Below are positions 10,425 to 22,569 of a stretch of DNA of 64,000 nt, piece after piece. Position numbers and translations under genes: made by a program. The stretch's first letter is position 1; each line of letters begins with the position of its first letter. Origin of the DNA: Henckelia pumila (taxonomy: Eukaryota; Streptophyta; Magnoliopsida; Lamiales; Gesneriaceae); the NCBI RefSeq assembly GCF_033568475.1, contig NC_133121.1, forward strand, positions 3,782,001-3,846,000. Direction: 5' to 3'. The notes below the pieces were generated by a model. It was not told where the DNA came from and made no database searches. It worked only from the letters and a program-made list of their open reading frames with translations.

Positions 10425-13284
10425 ATGAGCGCCGAGGAATTGCCGAGGACGGAGGCGTACGTGCTCCGAGGGCACGAGGGTGCGGTGTTGGCGGCCAGGT
10501 TCAACGGGAACGGCGAGTACTTCCTCAGCTGCGGCAAAGATCGCACGATACGGCTATGGAATCCTCACCGTGGATTGCATATCAAGACCTACAAGTCTCA
10601 TGGCCGTGAAGTTCGCGATGTCCATGTCACCTCGTAAGAATTGCTTAAAAAACCTAGGAAATTCAAAAAAATGATATTTCAATGGATGATGATATGCTTC
10701 TATTGGCTGTTGAAAATTAAAATGCCTGTCTTTTATTCTTTACTTTTGTTACTCGTCCGTTAACTGTTTTGGTAGGGACAATTCGAAGCTTTGTTCATGT
10801 GGGGGTGATAGGCAAGTCTTCTACTGGGATGTGGCTACTGGTCGTGTTATTCGGAAATTTCGAGGCCATGATAGCGAGGTTAGTGCAAATTGGCTTTTTC
10901 GTTTTGTTATAGTGATTTATGGATTAGTGTATTTAGTTGATGGCGTGATTTGAATGTGCAATTCTGACTTTTCAAGTACATGCAAGATTGTATTTTGAAG
11001 TCGTTCTCACTTGATGGTAGGTGAATGCTGTGAAGTTTAACGAGTATTCATCGATGGTAATTTCAGCTGGCTATGATCGTTCTGTGCGTGCTTGGGATTG
11101 CAGATCTCATAGCACCGAACCCATTCAGGTTAATTCTTTTATTTTCCTCTTGCCAAAAGTTATACATGGGGTGATTCTTCGGCAAGAAGGATTTATTTTT
11201 GTCAAGATACAAATGCTAAAATTGATGAGTTGCTTTATAGGGGATGGTCAAATGAAAAACTATTATATTAAAGAAAAGATTGTGTGACAGCTAGTGAGAA
11301 TAAGATGAGAAATAGACATTTAAGGTGATTTGGATATGTTTACCTTCGGTAAAGAAAGACGTTATAGAGTGGTTGAAATTAACCTCTCAAAAGGTTTTTG
11401 GGTATTGATTCAAGTGACTTGAGCATAATTATTGAGATACATGTATTTGACTGCAACTAGTCTGAGATGAAGCATGTAGGGTGATAATCACCCCTTCGAC
11501 GACTAGCGAAAGTTTACAGGTTGAAAAACAGCAAAGTTGTTTTATGTGCTATGTTCATTTTATCTAAATTAAAATGGTGTCTCAACCTGATAATTTACTA
11601 CTGTTTGATGCTAAAATACTCCATATCAAAGTTCTAAATCGAAATCCTTCCTTCTTGATCTAGGTTCTTGGTTATATTTTTGGGTTTGGAACTGATCATT
11701 TCTTATGAAATATTTTAAAAAAGTTCTTAACTCCTACCTTAATGTAGAATATATCCCAGTGACAAATTCTATTTGATTGGACACCACCACTATGCATTAT
11801 CCAAGTGAAACACCTTGTTCTACACACTAGATTCTGTGTTGTTTCATCTGTTGACCTGCCATTTTTTCTGGTGATTTGAATATGATGATGTTGAGGAAAT
11901 TGACATTTTTACTCGTTTATGTTTCAGATAATTGACACGTTTTCTGATAGTGTGATGTCCATTTGTCTAACAAAAACTGAGATAATTGCCGGAAGTGTTG
12001 ATGGAACTGTGCGAACTTTTGATATTCGAATTGGTAGGTAAGTTGTCTTATATAGAAATTACTGGATTGCATTAGGTCACTTCTTTGTTCTCGTGAGGCA
12101 TAGAGACTCTAATCTCTAAAATATTGATGGTTCTGAATAGGGAAATATCTGATGACCTGGGACAGCCCGTCAACTGTATTTCTCTCTCAAATGATGGTAA
12201 TTGTGTATTAGCCGGTTGTCTGGATTCTACTCTGCGTCTGTTAGACAGGTAAAAGCAGCAGTTTACTAGTGTCTGTGCATTCAACATAGCTATATTCTTT
12301 CTTGATTCCATACTTGTGGCAGAACTACTGGCGAACTTTTACAAGAATACAGAGGTCATACCAGCAAGGTTAGTGCTGATCCATATTATTAGGACTTGCA
12401 AAGATACATTTTTACCTTCTAAGATAGTTAAACGCACGGTAAATATTTGTTACAGCTGTTCATTGGTGACCGTTGCATGGTTTCCACCTTTTTTCCAATG
12501 TTTGCTTGCCTGATTACTTTGATATATTTCTTCAGCCTCTTGATGATTTTTCCTTCTCCAATACATCTGCAATTTCGTAGCATTGATTTTTTCTCGGGGT
12601 CAATTTCTAATTCGATTATTATCTTCGTATGTACCAGTCTTTTAAGATGGACTGCTGCCTTACGAACACAGATGCCCATGTGACTGGTGGTTCAGAAGAT
12701 GGTTTTATTTATTTTTGGGATCTTGTGGATGCATCCATTGTGTCTAGTTTTCGAGCTCATTCGTCAGTGGTAAAGCTCTTTATCTCTTCTTCAATATATT
12801 TCCATGTGTCCTTGCACTGAATTTTTTATGCTTGTCAACGCATAAAATAGGCAGCCTTTTTTTTTTTGAAAAAAAAAACGTGTTAAGATGCCAGTTAGCT
12901 TTTGCAATTGAAATGGATTCTTATATGCTCTTTATGGCATCATATATTGAATGTGAATTATAAGCAGTGCTCTTGTTTTTCAATATTTTATCAGGATCCC
13001 AAAGAAATTTGTGTAGAATTCTTCTTAAGTTGAGGCATCCTTGAGTAAGTTGCTAATAGAAAACGCATCTACTATGCCAACATTTTTTGTTGAGTGCCGA
13101 GGACCGTGGTCCTCGCCAAAGTTTTAATTGTAGTTCTGTGAAAACTTTCACTACACTTGTTCCTTTTCTTCATTTGCTGTCTCCGGCACTTTGGTGACAG
13201 GTGTCTAGTGTAAGTTATCACCCCAAGGACAGTTGTATGATTTCTGCTTCGGTTGATGGATCGATCCGCGTCTGGAAAGCCTGA
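10425..13284 (+). CDS. WDR83: WD40-repeat protein, WDR83/MORG1 orthologue
   Basis: Eight coding exons assemble with GT-AG borders and an unbroken frame: 10425-10633, 10776-10878, 11021-11128, 11928-12037, 12141-12248, 12323-12368, 12638-12769 and 13201-13284. The product is 299 aa, the size I recall for plant WDR83-like proteins. Seven WD40 repeats form a beta-propeller; visible examples are LRGHEGAVLAARFNGNGEYF ending TIRLWNP, YDRSVRAWDC, and the last repeat ending GSIRVWKA-stop. Animal WDR83 scaffolds ERK signalling and associates with the spliceosome; the plant role is little studied. The gene is convergent with the PPR gene, 533 bp stop to stop. The retained stretch FKMDCCLTNTDAHV is characteristic of this orthologue group. 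Confidence 0.93.
11284..11345 (+). pseudogene. LINE reverse-transcriptase C-terminal remnant in WDR83 intron 3
   Basis: In one frame the intron reads VTASENKMRNRHLR, stop, FGYV. This matches the SIEDKMRENRLRWFGHV-type motif near the end of plant LINE-derived reverse transcriptases, with the Trp codon now a stop. Only a short stretch is recognisable; the rest of the 799-bp intron is non-descript. Confidence 0.4.
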
Positions 13285-13817
13285 AAAATTAAGAGCTTTA
13301 GGTATTTCACTTTCATGTTGTCTCATCCTTCTGGTTCTAAAGACGACCGTCCCCTCAATTTGAAGTTGTTCAATGCTAATGCTGTATCTCTGAGTGGAGT
13401 GGCCTCAACTGTATACGTAAAACAGTTGCCAGGTATTAAACTTGAGCTGAGTCATGCCATCCAACTCTTGTCATTCTAAGGGAGATGCTGATGTAAGATG
13501 GCAACAGCCCAGGTACTGAATTATATCTATTCATATATATTTCTCTGGGTGAACAAACCATTGAAAATGTTTAGCCTCGTCTTGAACTGCATACTTAATC
13601 GTGCCTTTATTTACTTTCAAGGAAATGTTGTTCAGAGTTCGAATTTTGGATTTCTGTGAAAATGGTTAACATAATCGCGATGTTCTTTATAAGGTCTTCT
13701 CTAAAAAGTTAACCTCGCATTTCATCCCGACAATAAAACTGTCTTAACATTTTCACCACATGAATGAATCCAAACAAAACCACATGGAATAGGCTGGCTA
13801 AAAGTATAGGTAAGATT

Positions 13818-15794
13818 TCATGTTGGTTCCACGAGAACTCGAGAACTTGTGTTTGTGTAGATAGAATTTCCTTTGGAGAACAACTCCATTTCATCTTTCA
13901 ACTGCAAACCTAAGCTATCCAATGTTTCAAATATTTGACACCTTTCAGAATGGTACCTATCTTCCACTGTAAAGGAGTAGCACTTTCCGTATATTTGTAT
14001 CACACTCTGACCTGGAGATTTTATCACTTGCTTGCTCTTCATTTCTCTTCGCATAGCAGCAAACCCCTCCCACTCTTTTTCCAATGCGTAAATATTAGCC
14101 ATTTCAACATATGGAGCCGCATCCAGTGGTTCAAGTTCAAAAAGGCGATGTGCTGCATATTCGGCGATCCCCAAATTTCGATGAATCTTGCAGGCACAAA
14201 GCAAAGCTCCCCACACCCCTGCATCTGCTTTAATGGGCATGCGTAGAATGAACTTCAATGCTTCTTTAAGCTTTCCTTGACGTCCAATGAGGTCAGCCAT
14301 ACACGCATAATGATCTAAACCAGGATTCAATCCATAAATTTTAGTCATCTTCTCGAAGAATCCCCACCCTTCCTCCAGGAAACCAGCATGGGTACAAGCC
14401 TGAAGAACAGCAAGAAATGTTGCGTCATTCGGCTCTAAACCCAACTTCAACATCTGATCCACAAGATACAAAGATTCTTTAAACTTTCCATTTAGTCCGT
14501 ATCCTGCTATCATAGTTGTCCAAGAAACTACTGTCTTCCCATCCATGGCATGAAAGATTTCCTCAGCATTTTGTATGCTACCACATTTCGCATACATATC
14601 CAACAAGGCATTGCACGCCATTACATTTCCTTTTAGCCCCTTAGAAACCACGAAATCATCGATCCATTTTCCGACCTCCAGGGCTCCAACTTTGGCGCAC
14701 ACCGATATCAAATGGACAACAGTAACCAAGTCAGGTTCCTCACCAGCAACCTCCATAGCATGAAACAAGGATAAAGCTTCAGCAAGATCACCTTTCTTTG
14801 AATACCCACCAATCATAGCAGTCCACGTCACACGAGACTTCACCTTCATATCGTCAAATATATATCTTGCTGAATCAATGTCTCCACACTTGCAATGCAT
14901 AGAAACAAGAGTATTAAGCAAGGTGACATCTTCACAACAACCTATCTTCACTCCATGAGCATGAATCAACATGCCATGACTCAGAGATTCGGGCTGAGAA
15001 AACGAAGAAAGCAAGTTAACAATGGTGCTTAAATCAGGCCTGTGTCCAATACAAAGCATCTGTTTGTAAATCCCAATGGATTTCACGGAGTCCTCTAGAT
15101 AAGAACATCCTGCAATCATTGCATTCCATGAAACGGTAGTTAATGAACCCAAATTGACACCATGAAACACCATTTCAGCAGAGCTCAAATCCCCACATTT
15201 GGCATAGCCAGATATCCAAGTGTTGGCGACCGACACATCATCTTCAAAACCAGATTTAATACCAAAACAATGAACACTACTCAGCAGATTCCGGTCCTTG
15301 TTTCCAGATACCATTTGTGTCAACCCCATGATCGTAACCGCATCGGGAATCAAATCCTCGTTCCTCATTCGATGAAACAAAGACGAAACGCTATCGACGA
15401 AACCCACTTGCGCAAAACCCATGATAATCGCATTCCAAGAAGCTACGTCTCTGTCAGACATCTCGTCAAACATTTCATACGCGCATTCCAAATCATTGCA
15501 TTTCACATACATATCCACCAAAGCCGTCTGTACATATATATCTGTACTGTACGGCGTTTTCGCAACATGGGCATGGATGATCCGGGAGAATCCGAGGTTG
15601 CATAATTTCGCGCATGCTTTTGCAATGAATGGAAAAGTTAAGTTGTTGGGTCGTGCAGAAGATTGCTGCTTCATTTGGCGAAACAGGAGAAGAGCTGTCT
15701 GAGCGTGGCCTTGATTCACTGCTTGTCGTATGTTGGAGTTCCATGCGGCGACTGTAAACCGCTCGAAAACTGGAAAAACCTGGGACGATATCAT
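13818..15794 (-). CDS. PLS-class pentatricopeptide repeat protein, E/E+ subgroup
   Basis: Intronless 658-aa frame starting at the ATG at 15794. Alternating P, L and S motifs run from about residue 15 to 530, each with the usual landmarks (VASWNAIIMGFAQVG, LVDMYVKCNDLECAYEMFDE, TTVSWNAMIAG, NALLDMYAKCGSIQNAEEIF, TVVSWTTMIAGYGLNGKFKE). The C-terminus has an E motif (GVWGALLCACKIHRNLGIAE ... YVEMANIYALEKEW) and a short E+ stretch (GKCYSFTVEDRYHSE) but no DYW deaminase domain. Such proteins bind organelle RNA, most often for C-to-U editing with a DYW partner supplied in trans. Sequence and length resemble what I recall of Arabidopsis At4g19191, annotated as mitochondrial. The target site is unknown. 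Confidence 0.93.
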   Translation of the reverse strand: MISSQVFPVFERFTVAAWNSNIRQAVNQGHAQTALLLFRQMKQQSSARPNNLTFPFIAKACAKLCNLGFSRIIHAHVAKTPYSTDIYVQTALVDMYVKCNDLECAYEMFDEMSDRDVASWNAIIMGFAQVGFVDSVSSLFHRMRNEDLIPDAVTIMGLTQMVSGNKDRNLLSSVHCFGIKSGFEDDVSVANTWISGYAKCGDLSSAEMVFHGVNLGSLTTVSWNAMIAGCSYLEDSVKSIGIYKQMLCIGHRPDLSTIVNLLSSFSQPESLSHGMLIHAHGVKIGCCEDVTLLNTLVSMHCKCGDIDSARYIFDDMKVKSRVTWTAMIGGYSKKGDLAEALSLFHAMEVAGEEPDLVTVVHLISVCAKVGALEVGKWIDDFVVSKGLKGNVMACNALLDMYAKCGSIQNAEEIFHAMDGKTVVSWTTMIAGYGLNGKFKESLYLVDQMLKLGLEPNDATFLAVLQACTHAGFLEEGWGFFEKMTKIYGLNPGLDHYACMADLIGRQGKLKEALKFILRMPIKADAGVWGALLCACKIHRNLGIAEYAAHRLFELEPLDAAPYVEMANIYALEKEWEGFAAMRREMKSKQVIKSPGQSVIQIYGKCYSFTVEDRYHSERCQIFETLDSLGLQLKDEMELFSKGNSIYTNTSSRVLVEPT

Positions 15795-16441
15795 GTCTCA
15801 TTGTGTTTCAAGTACAGTTCTTTGTGCATTCAACAGCTGAGGAACCAACATTTTCTTATATGTTTTGGTTGGTTGCGAGGATGTAAAATCTTTTTTTTTT
15901 TCTTTTTATGTGATGTCCATATTTGAAAATTGAATTTTTTTTATTTTTCAGTTTGAATCGATGCTCGAATTTGGATTGAACTTAAAAATATTCAAGCATG
16001 TCCGCGAACTATTTAAGAATAGAAACTCGAAATATATAAATATTATATTGATCAAATAGACAAATAGTAAGGCATGTGACATGCATAGCCTAATGTTGGA
16101 ATTTGATAATTTCAAATACGAATAAAATATTTTTTCATATTGTGATATTTAATATAAAATAAATTATGTGATGAACGTTATATCACATTTCTGCAGCATT
16201 TTATGTACAACTTTGAACGTCTGTGTACATATGAGTTGTGTTATTATATATGTATTTCTACACTTTATTTCGAGTAATATGTATTACATTTTATCAACTA
16301 ATTTACCTATGCAGTATAAATATAGTATCTTCACTCTATATATACATTACAAAAGGAAAGGGAAATAAATGTAATTAGCCCATATATTATATACATACAC
16401 GATCGATCAGCAAGATTACATTCGTATCTCTCCTTTAATTT
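15795..16441. other. Intergenic: PPR promoter side and GOLVEN-A 3' flank
   Basis: Holds the presumed 5' flank of the PPR gene (minus) and the 3' flank of GOLVEN-A (minus). There is a T9 tract near 15892 and AT-rich DNA. No other gene is seen. Confidence 0.4.
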
Positions 16442-16918
16442 CTAGTTATGAATCGGTGTTTTCTTTCGTGGAGGAGTGTAATCTATCGTTGCTAAATCTT
16501 GATCAGTGTCCCCAATAATTTCTTCTTTCGTCGCGACCATTTCCTCTGCATGTTGTTGATCATGAACAATACTCTCTTCCATCCGTAAATTCCTCGCTAA
16601 ATCCGCAAAAAAATAATAAAAATTAATGGAGATCAACAGCTAGAGACGACAATATAGATCGAGTTTAATTCTAGAGAGAATATTTAAATGTATATATATA
16701 TGTTAGGAATAACATTAATTAATAAGAATGAAACTTGATATTGAAATATATCATCTGTTTAATTAATTAGCTTTTGAACCCTTCGATAAGTAATTTGTCC
16801 ATATCAAGCTAGCTAGGAATTGCATACCTTGAGTAGAAGTTGATGAGAAGATCAAGCAAATTAGCAAGATGAAAAGGGTAGCAAGAAAAAAGCGTTTGGT
16901 GTGCAAAACAGCCGCCAT
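16442..16918 (-). CDS. GOLVEN/RGF/CLEL secreted peptide precursor, copy A
   Basis: Two exons, 16918-16828 and 16596-16442, joined in phase 1 across a 231-bp GT-AG intron, encode 81 aa. Exon 1 is a signal peptide (MAAVLHTKRFFLATLFILLI). Exon 2 starts ARNLRMEE, has a charged variable spacer, and ends with DYTPPRKKTPIHN directly before the stop. This is the mature RGF/GLV motif, with the Asp-Tyr dipeptide for tyrosine sulfation by TPST and the terminal His-Asn. The motif is closest to Arabidopsis GLV1/GLV2-type peptides (ends PIHN). Secreted GLV peptides act through RGI/RGFR LRR receptor kinases on root meristem size and gravitropism. The second Pro of the usual KPPIHN is Thr-Pro here, as in divergent GLV2. 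A paralogue lies at 27.3-28.2 kb. Confidence 0.88.
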
Positions 16919-16960
16919 CTCTCAAGAATTAACTTGCTAGTATAACAAATATTGTGTCGT

Positions 16961-16969
16961 ATTTATATA
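16961..16969 (-). promoter_or_regulatory. TATA box of GOLVEN-A
   Basis: TATATAAAT on the minus strand, about 45 bp upstream of the ATG, in the same relative place as the TATAAATA of copy B. This implies a very short 5' leader. Confidence 0.5.
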
Positions 16970-17059
16970 CAATTCCTTCGATTTGGAGTTACACATGACA
17001 CATGTATATATATCATGCAATTTGCATATTATTTGTGGAAATAATATGTATATTTATAA

Positions 17060-17340
17060 GTAAGTCCCCCGGCCGTCGGAGGGAATTGGAGTCTCCATGA
17101 TATAGATGATGATGTCTCTTTTTTGCATGAAAAAAGGTTGATAAAGTATGGTGTATTGGAGTTCTTGTATGATCTTGGTGTTCGCCCATTACAACACATA
17201 AAGAAGTGAAGGAGATTTAAGGTTAAAGGGCAATGCATGTTGTAAATGTGGCGCCACACTATCAAGACAAATGCACATGCTTGGTCTTGTGTAGTAGTGA
17301 ATCCACTTGGTAATTAGGTTTTGGCATTCATGATAGCTAA
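17060..17340 (-). promoter_or_regulatory. Upstream region of GOLVEN-A shared with copy B
   Basis: Several blocks in the 150-420 bp upstream of the ATG recur collinearly upstream of copy B. On the plus strand these are GGAGTCTCCATGA (B: GGAGTCCCAATGA), CGCCCATTA (B: TGCCCATTA), TTGGTCTTGTGTAGTAGTGA (B: TTGGTTTTGTGTGTACTGA) and GTTTTGGCATTCATGATAGC (B: GTTTTGGCATCGTGAAAGC). The sequence between them has diverged, so these may be selected promoter elements. Confidence 0.6.
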
Positions 17341-17376
17341 GTTGAATGCATTCTAAAACAAAATGTGTTCTTTGAA

Positions 17377-17379
<3 letters not shown>

Positions 17380-17441
<62 letters not shown>
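17380..17441. repeat. (TA)n microsatellite
   Basis: An uninterrupted TA dinucleotide run of about 31 units. Confidence 0.95.
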
Positions 17442-17444
<3 letters not shown>

Positions 17445-20400
17445 GATAGAAACTTGAGTTTAATTAACTTATTTGTGATGAGTTTAATTTAACTCAAACT
17501 CGAATATAATTAATTTATATATAGATATATATTAATCTAGCTTTATGTATACACTTATTGTTTTATTGATTGGACTAGGGTCTAACTTAATGAGCTTGTT
17601 AACTACTCATCATCTCTAAATCTTTAATTTGAAACATTTCGACTCGGATATGAAAAGGTAAGTGTGTTTTGAATTTTGATTGGTGTTTGATTTTTTTATT
17701 TTTTATTTATGATTTCGAGATAACATAGCAAATTATCATAATCTAAATGTTTAGACTTTTAATGTTTAGTAAAATGAGAAGAGACTCACGCAAGGTCGTG
17801 AAATTATAATTACTCGTTTATTTTTCAAAAATAATTAGTTCAATTAGTGTGGCATTATCAATATTTGAAGGAAAAAAAATCAATACTCAATTCTATGATA
17901 ATTTTATTATGAATTATATATTCAATTATTTATCTTATCGAATTCAGAATACATCGCTAAAAATCAAGTTGAACTCAAAATATGCCTCGAGGAAACCACA
18001 TGGACGGAACAATTGGGATTTGGGACCCGAAGACATGACAATGGAGATACAATGTGTCATCATATCAGAAGGTCAACGATTATGAAAATGAGAAATATAT
18101 ATATATATAATACCAATAGAATGAAATCTTGCGAATTCATTAGAGAAATGCAATGTAAACTTATGTGAAATGGTAATTATAATGGTATTTAAATTCCATT
18201 TAAAAAAATATACGAAGTGAAAAAACATACACAAACAGAACTGATGAGTGATGAAAACTACAATCATCATTTCGATAATAATTGTGATGTTTGAAATTAA
18301 ATAAACTATGAGATCATTAATCGCTTCATCTATTTTGTTCCGGCCATTTCTTTCCTTGGATCCGCTAGAAGCATAGGAGGAGGACAGCAAGGGCCGGGAC
18401 CTAATCGAGATAAGGTGCTGTTTGGGAAAAGGAAAGGGAAAAATGAAATCACGTGGCTTCATCTCTTGGGTGGGGGCTAGCCTGTCTCACACCACCAAAC
18501 ATCTTGTTCCACTTAACTTCATCCTCTTGCTACATCATGTGATTTCAATTCGAGAGATTTTTTTTTCTTCTATCTTTCTTCCTGACTCTTTTTTTATTAT
18601 TATTATTTGTTGAGGTTTGACCGACCATTTTTCGCTCAATAAAAATTCATATATCATTTAATAACATGAAGAATCAATAGATATGTTGAAATATTATCCC
18701 ACGTCAGTAAGATAGAGTTCCTGAGAGCCCTTAATATAGACAAAAACAATCTTCACCTCTTGAGCTAGCCTTTCGTGTGTGTTGGACCGTTCGTAATTGG
18801 GTTGCCTATAGTTAAACCACCGGTGTTAATATCTCCACATCCTCACCTCTTGAGCCATCTTTTGAAGTGAGTTAGGTCCAAATAAATGTTACTAAATATT
18901 TTTAAGATATTTATTTATTATTAATATTAATATAAATATGGAGGGATTCAATCTTAGATACGGATTACAGAGATTGTCAATTTGCGATGGGCACATCAAG
19001 AAAGCTTATTGCTTGGACCTTAATTCAACATTATGGGCCAGTTTAAATTGTGGACATATTCATTCTAATATATTTTGGACACAAACTTGAGAATCATTTA
19101 GAAAGTCCAGCTTGTCAAGCCCACTCTAACAATACTTTTGAGTTTTGCCCATAATAGAAGGTTATATATTTAAAAAAAAAATAGTAAACTTCATACCGCA
19201 GATTGAAAAATGATTAATTTTCATTCAATTAAATAGATTTTTTATTCAATAATTTATGATTCGAACTCGTTCGCTTCGACTACATGCAGTGGAAATGGAG
19301 ACCATGCATGTTTATTAACCCAATGTGAATTAATTATTCATTTTTTGTGTTTTTTTTCAAAAAAACAACAAAAAAAGAAAGAAAGAAAGAAAGGTACACA
19401 AAATTTTTGTTGCTGTCAAAATCCAAAAGGACCACAAAATTAATGGAGAAAATAACCCTATTTAAAAGCGGTGCATTGTAGTCCACTACAATTCCGTGTA
19501 TTGAAAGCCCATTGGACCCTCGTAGGCCCATAAATATTTGTGACCTAATCTTCATTGGACCCACAGCAAATATCTACATTAGCAATAGAGTGGACTAAAA
19601 CCTACCCATGGTGGCTCACCCACTCACTTTCACATTCAACATCCTTATTATTATTATGTAGACTCGATCCTATAATAGCAACGCTAATCGTAATTATAAT
19701 TATAATTATAAGAACAAAAGTAATTTTCAATCTTGTTTTAAGGTTATACAAGATATAGTTTGTAGATATGTTATTATATTTTTTTTGTTAGACAAGATAA
19801 ATATGTAACAAGCATATTATCGTATTATCATATTAACAAGCATATTATATCATATTAACGACATGGAAACACAAGATAAATTATGTTTAGTATGTGGAAA
19901 AATTGTAATTTTGGTTATGTATGTTTGCCACTTTGCGATTTCGGTCATCTATGTATTCGGATTTCAATTTTAGTCTCGCATGTTCCGATTTTTTGTAATT
20001 TTAATCATTTTTCTTCGAAAATACTTTTGTGGTACTGTACATATCAGCTCCACGGAAAAAAAAACTAAAGTTATCAAGAAAACAAAGATAGCGGACTAAA
20101 ACTGAAATTTGAAAGCATGGAGAATCGAAATCGCAAAGTGACAAACACAAAACCAAAAAAACATGTTTTCATTGTTATATAATTTATTTCAATTTTATAC
20201 CATTGTTATTATCATCGTTATTGTTATTATATAATTCTATATATATTTTTCTTACGACAAGATTCACATCCTAATATAGCTAGAACCATAAAATAATATA
20301 AGCTAGAACCAAAATACTCCTGAATTTTTTCGCTAGCATACAGTTTTATCAAGCCACAAAAAAAGTACTGATAAAAAAAAAAAAAAAAAAATTTTGAAAG

Positions 20401-21272
20401 GTACTGATAAAAGTTTGTTACTCTCATAGATGATTGACTTTTTAAAAAAAAAAATTAAGAAACCAAACTCCATAAAATCAAAAATAAATTCAAATACGTT
20501 GGACATACACGGATTAAGTGCCCAAATAAATATAAACGATTTAGAGAAGTAAATCATAAACTTCATATACATCTCTTATATGTTTATATAATATTTTATT
20601 TCAATTAGGATGAATTTTAAATTCACCCAATAATATTTTCACTTGAAATATATTCTAATTCATATAACATATAAATAAGTAAAATTTTGATTTAACATTT
20701 TATCTATTATTTCATTGTTAATAATAAAATAGAAATCCTTTTATTTAAAATCGTTTCGGACAAACGCAACCTTATATCTTATTGGTCATTATATCAATGC
20801 ATGGTACCGAATTTTCAAGTGGTTAATCATTGCTATGCATCCAAATGGCATTCACTATAACAAGACATGTAAAGAACGCGTGACTTCTGTTCACATAAAA
20901 ATACCTTTCTCGAACAATTATATAAAAGATAGTATTTAATGTAATCGTTGAGTATCTAATATCAGCCCAAACCGAAGATTATTTCATTCACTCGTAAATA
21001 TTATACGTGTGTTAACCAAAAGGTATATATATGTTGCTCATGAAATCATCTTATTTTTCATAATTTCTCCTGTAACGACCAACAAGTAGTGAAATTTTAA
21101 TTCATTAATCTTCATTAATTCATATATGCTATCTACATTAATTCCCATTAAGGGACAGCCGTATCTTGACAAAAAATCTTCCATCTTCAAATCAAAGTCA
21201 CGCTCATGCCCCGTGCAATTTTGCACTATGTGTAGTAGTTAAATACATATGGTCCCTATTGCATTTCCCTTG
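17442..21272. other. Gene-free interval between GOLVEN-A and the DUF3511 gene
   Basis: Mostly AT-rich DNA. Near 18720-18880 a phrase recurs (CACCTCTTGAGCTAGCC and CACCTCTTGAGCCATC, each followed by GTGAGTTAGGTCC or a variant), as in decayed retroelement DNA. Near 18310-18500 is a GC-richer stretch without a recognisable product. Near 19360-19390 is a GAAA-type simple repeat. A foldback element lies at 19885-20170. No RNA gene was recognised. Confidence 0.45.
19885..20170. mobile_element. Foldback MITE-like element
   Basis: Left arm TTTGCCACTTTGCGATTTCG and right arm CGAAATCGCAAAGTGACAAA are inverted repeats within arms of about 80 bp. These also match over TTTCAATTTTAGTC (left) and GACTAAAACTGAAATTTG (right). 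The repeat class resembles the ...TTTTGGTCCTGTATG... family seen at 32-33 kb. There is no coding sequence. Confidence 0.6.
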
Positions 21273-21280
21273 TATAAAAT
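21273..21280 (+). promoter_or_regulatory. TATA box of the DUF3511 gene
   Basis: TATAAAAT lies 75 bp upstream of the ATG in otherwise mixed sequence, followed at the expected distance by a pyrimidine-rich start region (GCTTCTTCTTACTTATTCTTC). Confidence 0.5.
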
Positions 21281-21347
21281 GCATCGAATTGTGCTTCTTC
21301 TTACTTATTCTTCTCGTGGAGGCTGGATCTAGCTAGCTTTGAGCATC

Positions 21348-21587
21348 ATGGAGAAGAGTAAATCCTTTCCTTACTACTCGCCCTCGTACGCGGAAGCACG
21401 ATTCGTCTATGAAGATCGTGTTAAAACATACAGCTTCAATGGTCCGGTGGACAATCCAGAGGTCAAGAGGAGGAGGAGGGTGGCGGAATACAACATGTAT
21501 GGTGTTGAAGGTAAACTCAAATCATCGTTGAAAAGTAGTTTTAAGTGGATCAAGAATAAATTTACGGACAATTACTACGATTATTGA
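21348..21587 (+). CDS. DUF3511 domain small protein
   Basis: A 79-aa single-exon frame; the ATG at 21348 is used because the codons ahead of it in frame lack an ATG. The C-terminal half is the DUF3511 block: NPEVKRRRRVAEYNMYGVEG, then KSSLKSSFKWIKNKFTD. The N-terminal half has the Ser/Tyr-rich lead seen in these proteins (SFPYYSPSYAEARF). DUF3511 proteins are plant-specific, basic and about 80-120 aa; their biochemical role is unknown. A TATA box and short leader fit a compact, tissue-specific gene. Confidence 0.88.
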   Translation: MEKSKSFPYYSPSYAEARFVYEDRVKTYSFNGPVDNPEVKRRRRVAEYNMYGVEGKLKSSLKSSFKWIKNKFTDNYYDY

Positions 21588-21756
21588 TGTAAAAGGCCAA
21601 GTATCGACCATATGTCGAAGGTTTTCCACTGTCTTATCAAATGTAATGTCCAAGTCTTCGTGTCTCTTTTATTTTGCTTAAGTAGATTGAATCAGCTGGT
21701 GAATTATACATCATTATGTTCGTTAATTTGCTTTCATATATATATATATATACCAG

Positions 21757-21970
21757 TGTCGTTAACGACGGTAGGCGATGGCGGGTTAGTTCCTACTTGC
21801 CGACTCGAGTCGATTTTTTTAAAACTAATTTTTATAGATTATTGTATATAAACATGTCATATATGCACAAATTAAATATCAAATTAAACAATATTTATGT
21901 ATAAATATGTTTACTTAACCGGCATAGGCAGAAGCAGTGTAGGCGAGAGCCGCCTACCGCCTAGGCGGTC
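21757..21970. mobile_element. Probable decayed hAT-type repeat
   Basis: GGCGGGTTAGTTCCTACTTG CCGACTCGAGTCG near one side and GCCGCCTACCGCCTAGGCGG at the other flank an AT-rich core. Repeats with CTAGGCGG and CCGACTCGAGTCGA are familiar from plant genomes. No terminal repeat or target duplication could be established. Confidence 0.3.
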
Positions 21971-22569
21971 ATTTAGAATGAACTTCAAGCACGACCCTAT
22001 ATCGATGGTGCCTCGGGAGCAAAAATATATGGCTTTTTAATGATTTTGAAGATTTACATACCAACCTTGTATTCAAGAACATCAAATAAATTTCGAACAA
22101 TTTCATAATGACAGCACATTAATTAATATAAATCTTGGCTGGTGGCATATCCACCACATAATATTACTAAATTGTCTTTTGCTATTGATACCTCAAGGAC
22201 CACCGGTCCTATGGAACTTGTAAAATGGATGCCGCAGCATAGTCACATGTACATGCGTGCACCTGTGTAATTGAAGATTGAAAAGAAAAAAACATACTAT
22301 ACATAAACATCAAGAATAAATTATCAATCAAGCAGCATACAGAGTAAATTTTCTTACATGGACAATAATACTGACTAACGAGAAACAATAAACTTATAAA
22401 TGACAGACGATTAATATAGGATATTAATATGGGGAAAAAAAAAAAAAAAACACCATGACCAAGTATATTCCACAATTCATTCAGGCCAAAACCTGTAAGG
22501 CAATCTTCATTTTTTTAAAGATTTGCACCGGTGATTCTCACCCAATAATGGAGATGGGATTTCATCATT

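Noticed and set aside
18073-18462. 129-aa minus-strand frame over a GC-richer patch, considered as a signalling-peptide precursor
   Set aside because: No CLE, CEP, RALF, IDA, PSK or GLV motif and no signal peptide.
21038-21226. 62-aa minus-strand frame upstream of the DUF3511 gene, considered as a small secreted peptide
   Set aside because: No signal peptide or known peptide motif, and it does not open with an ATG in good context; it lies in the promoter of the adjacent gene.
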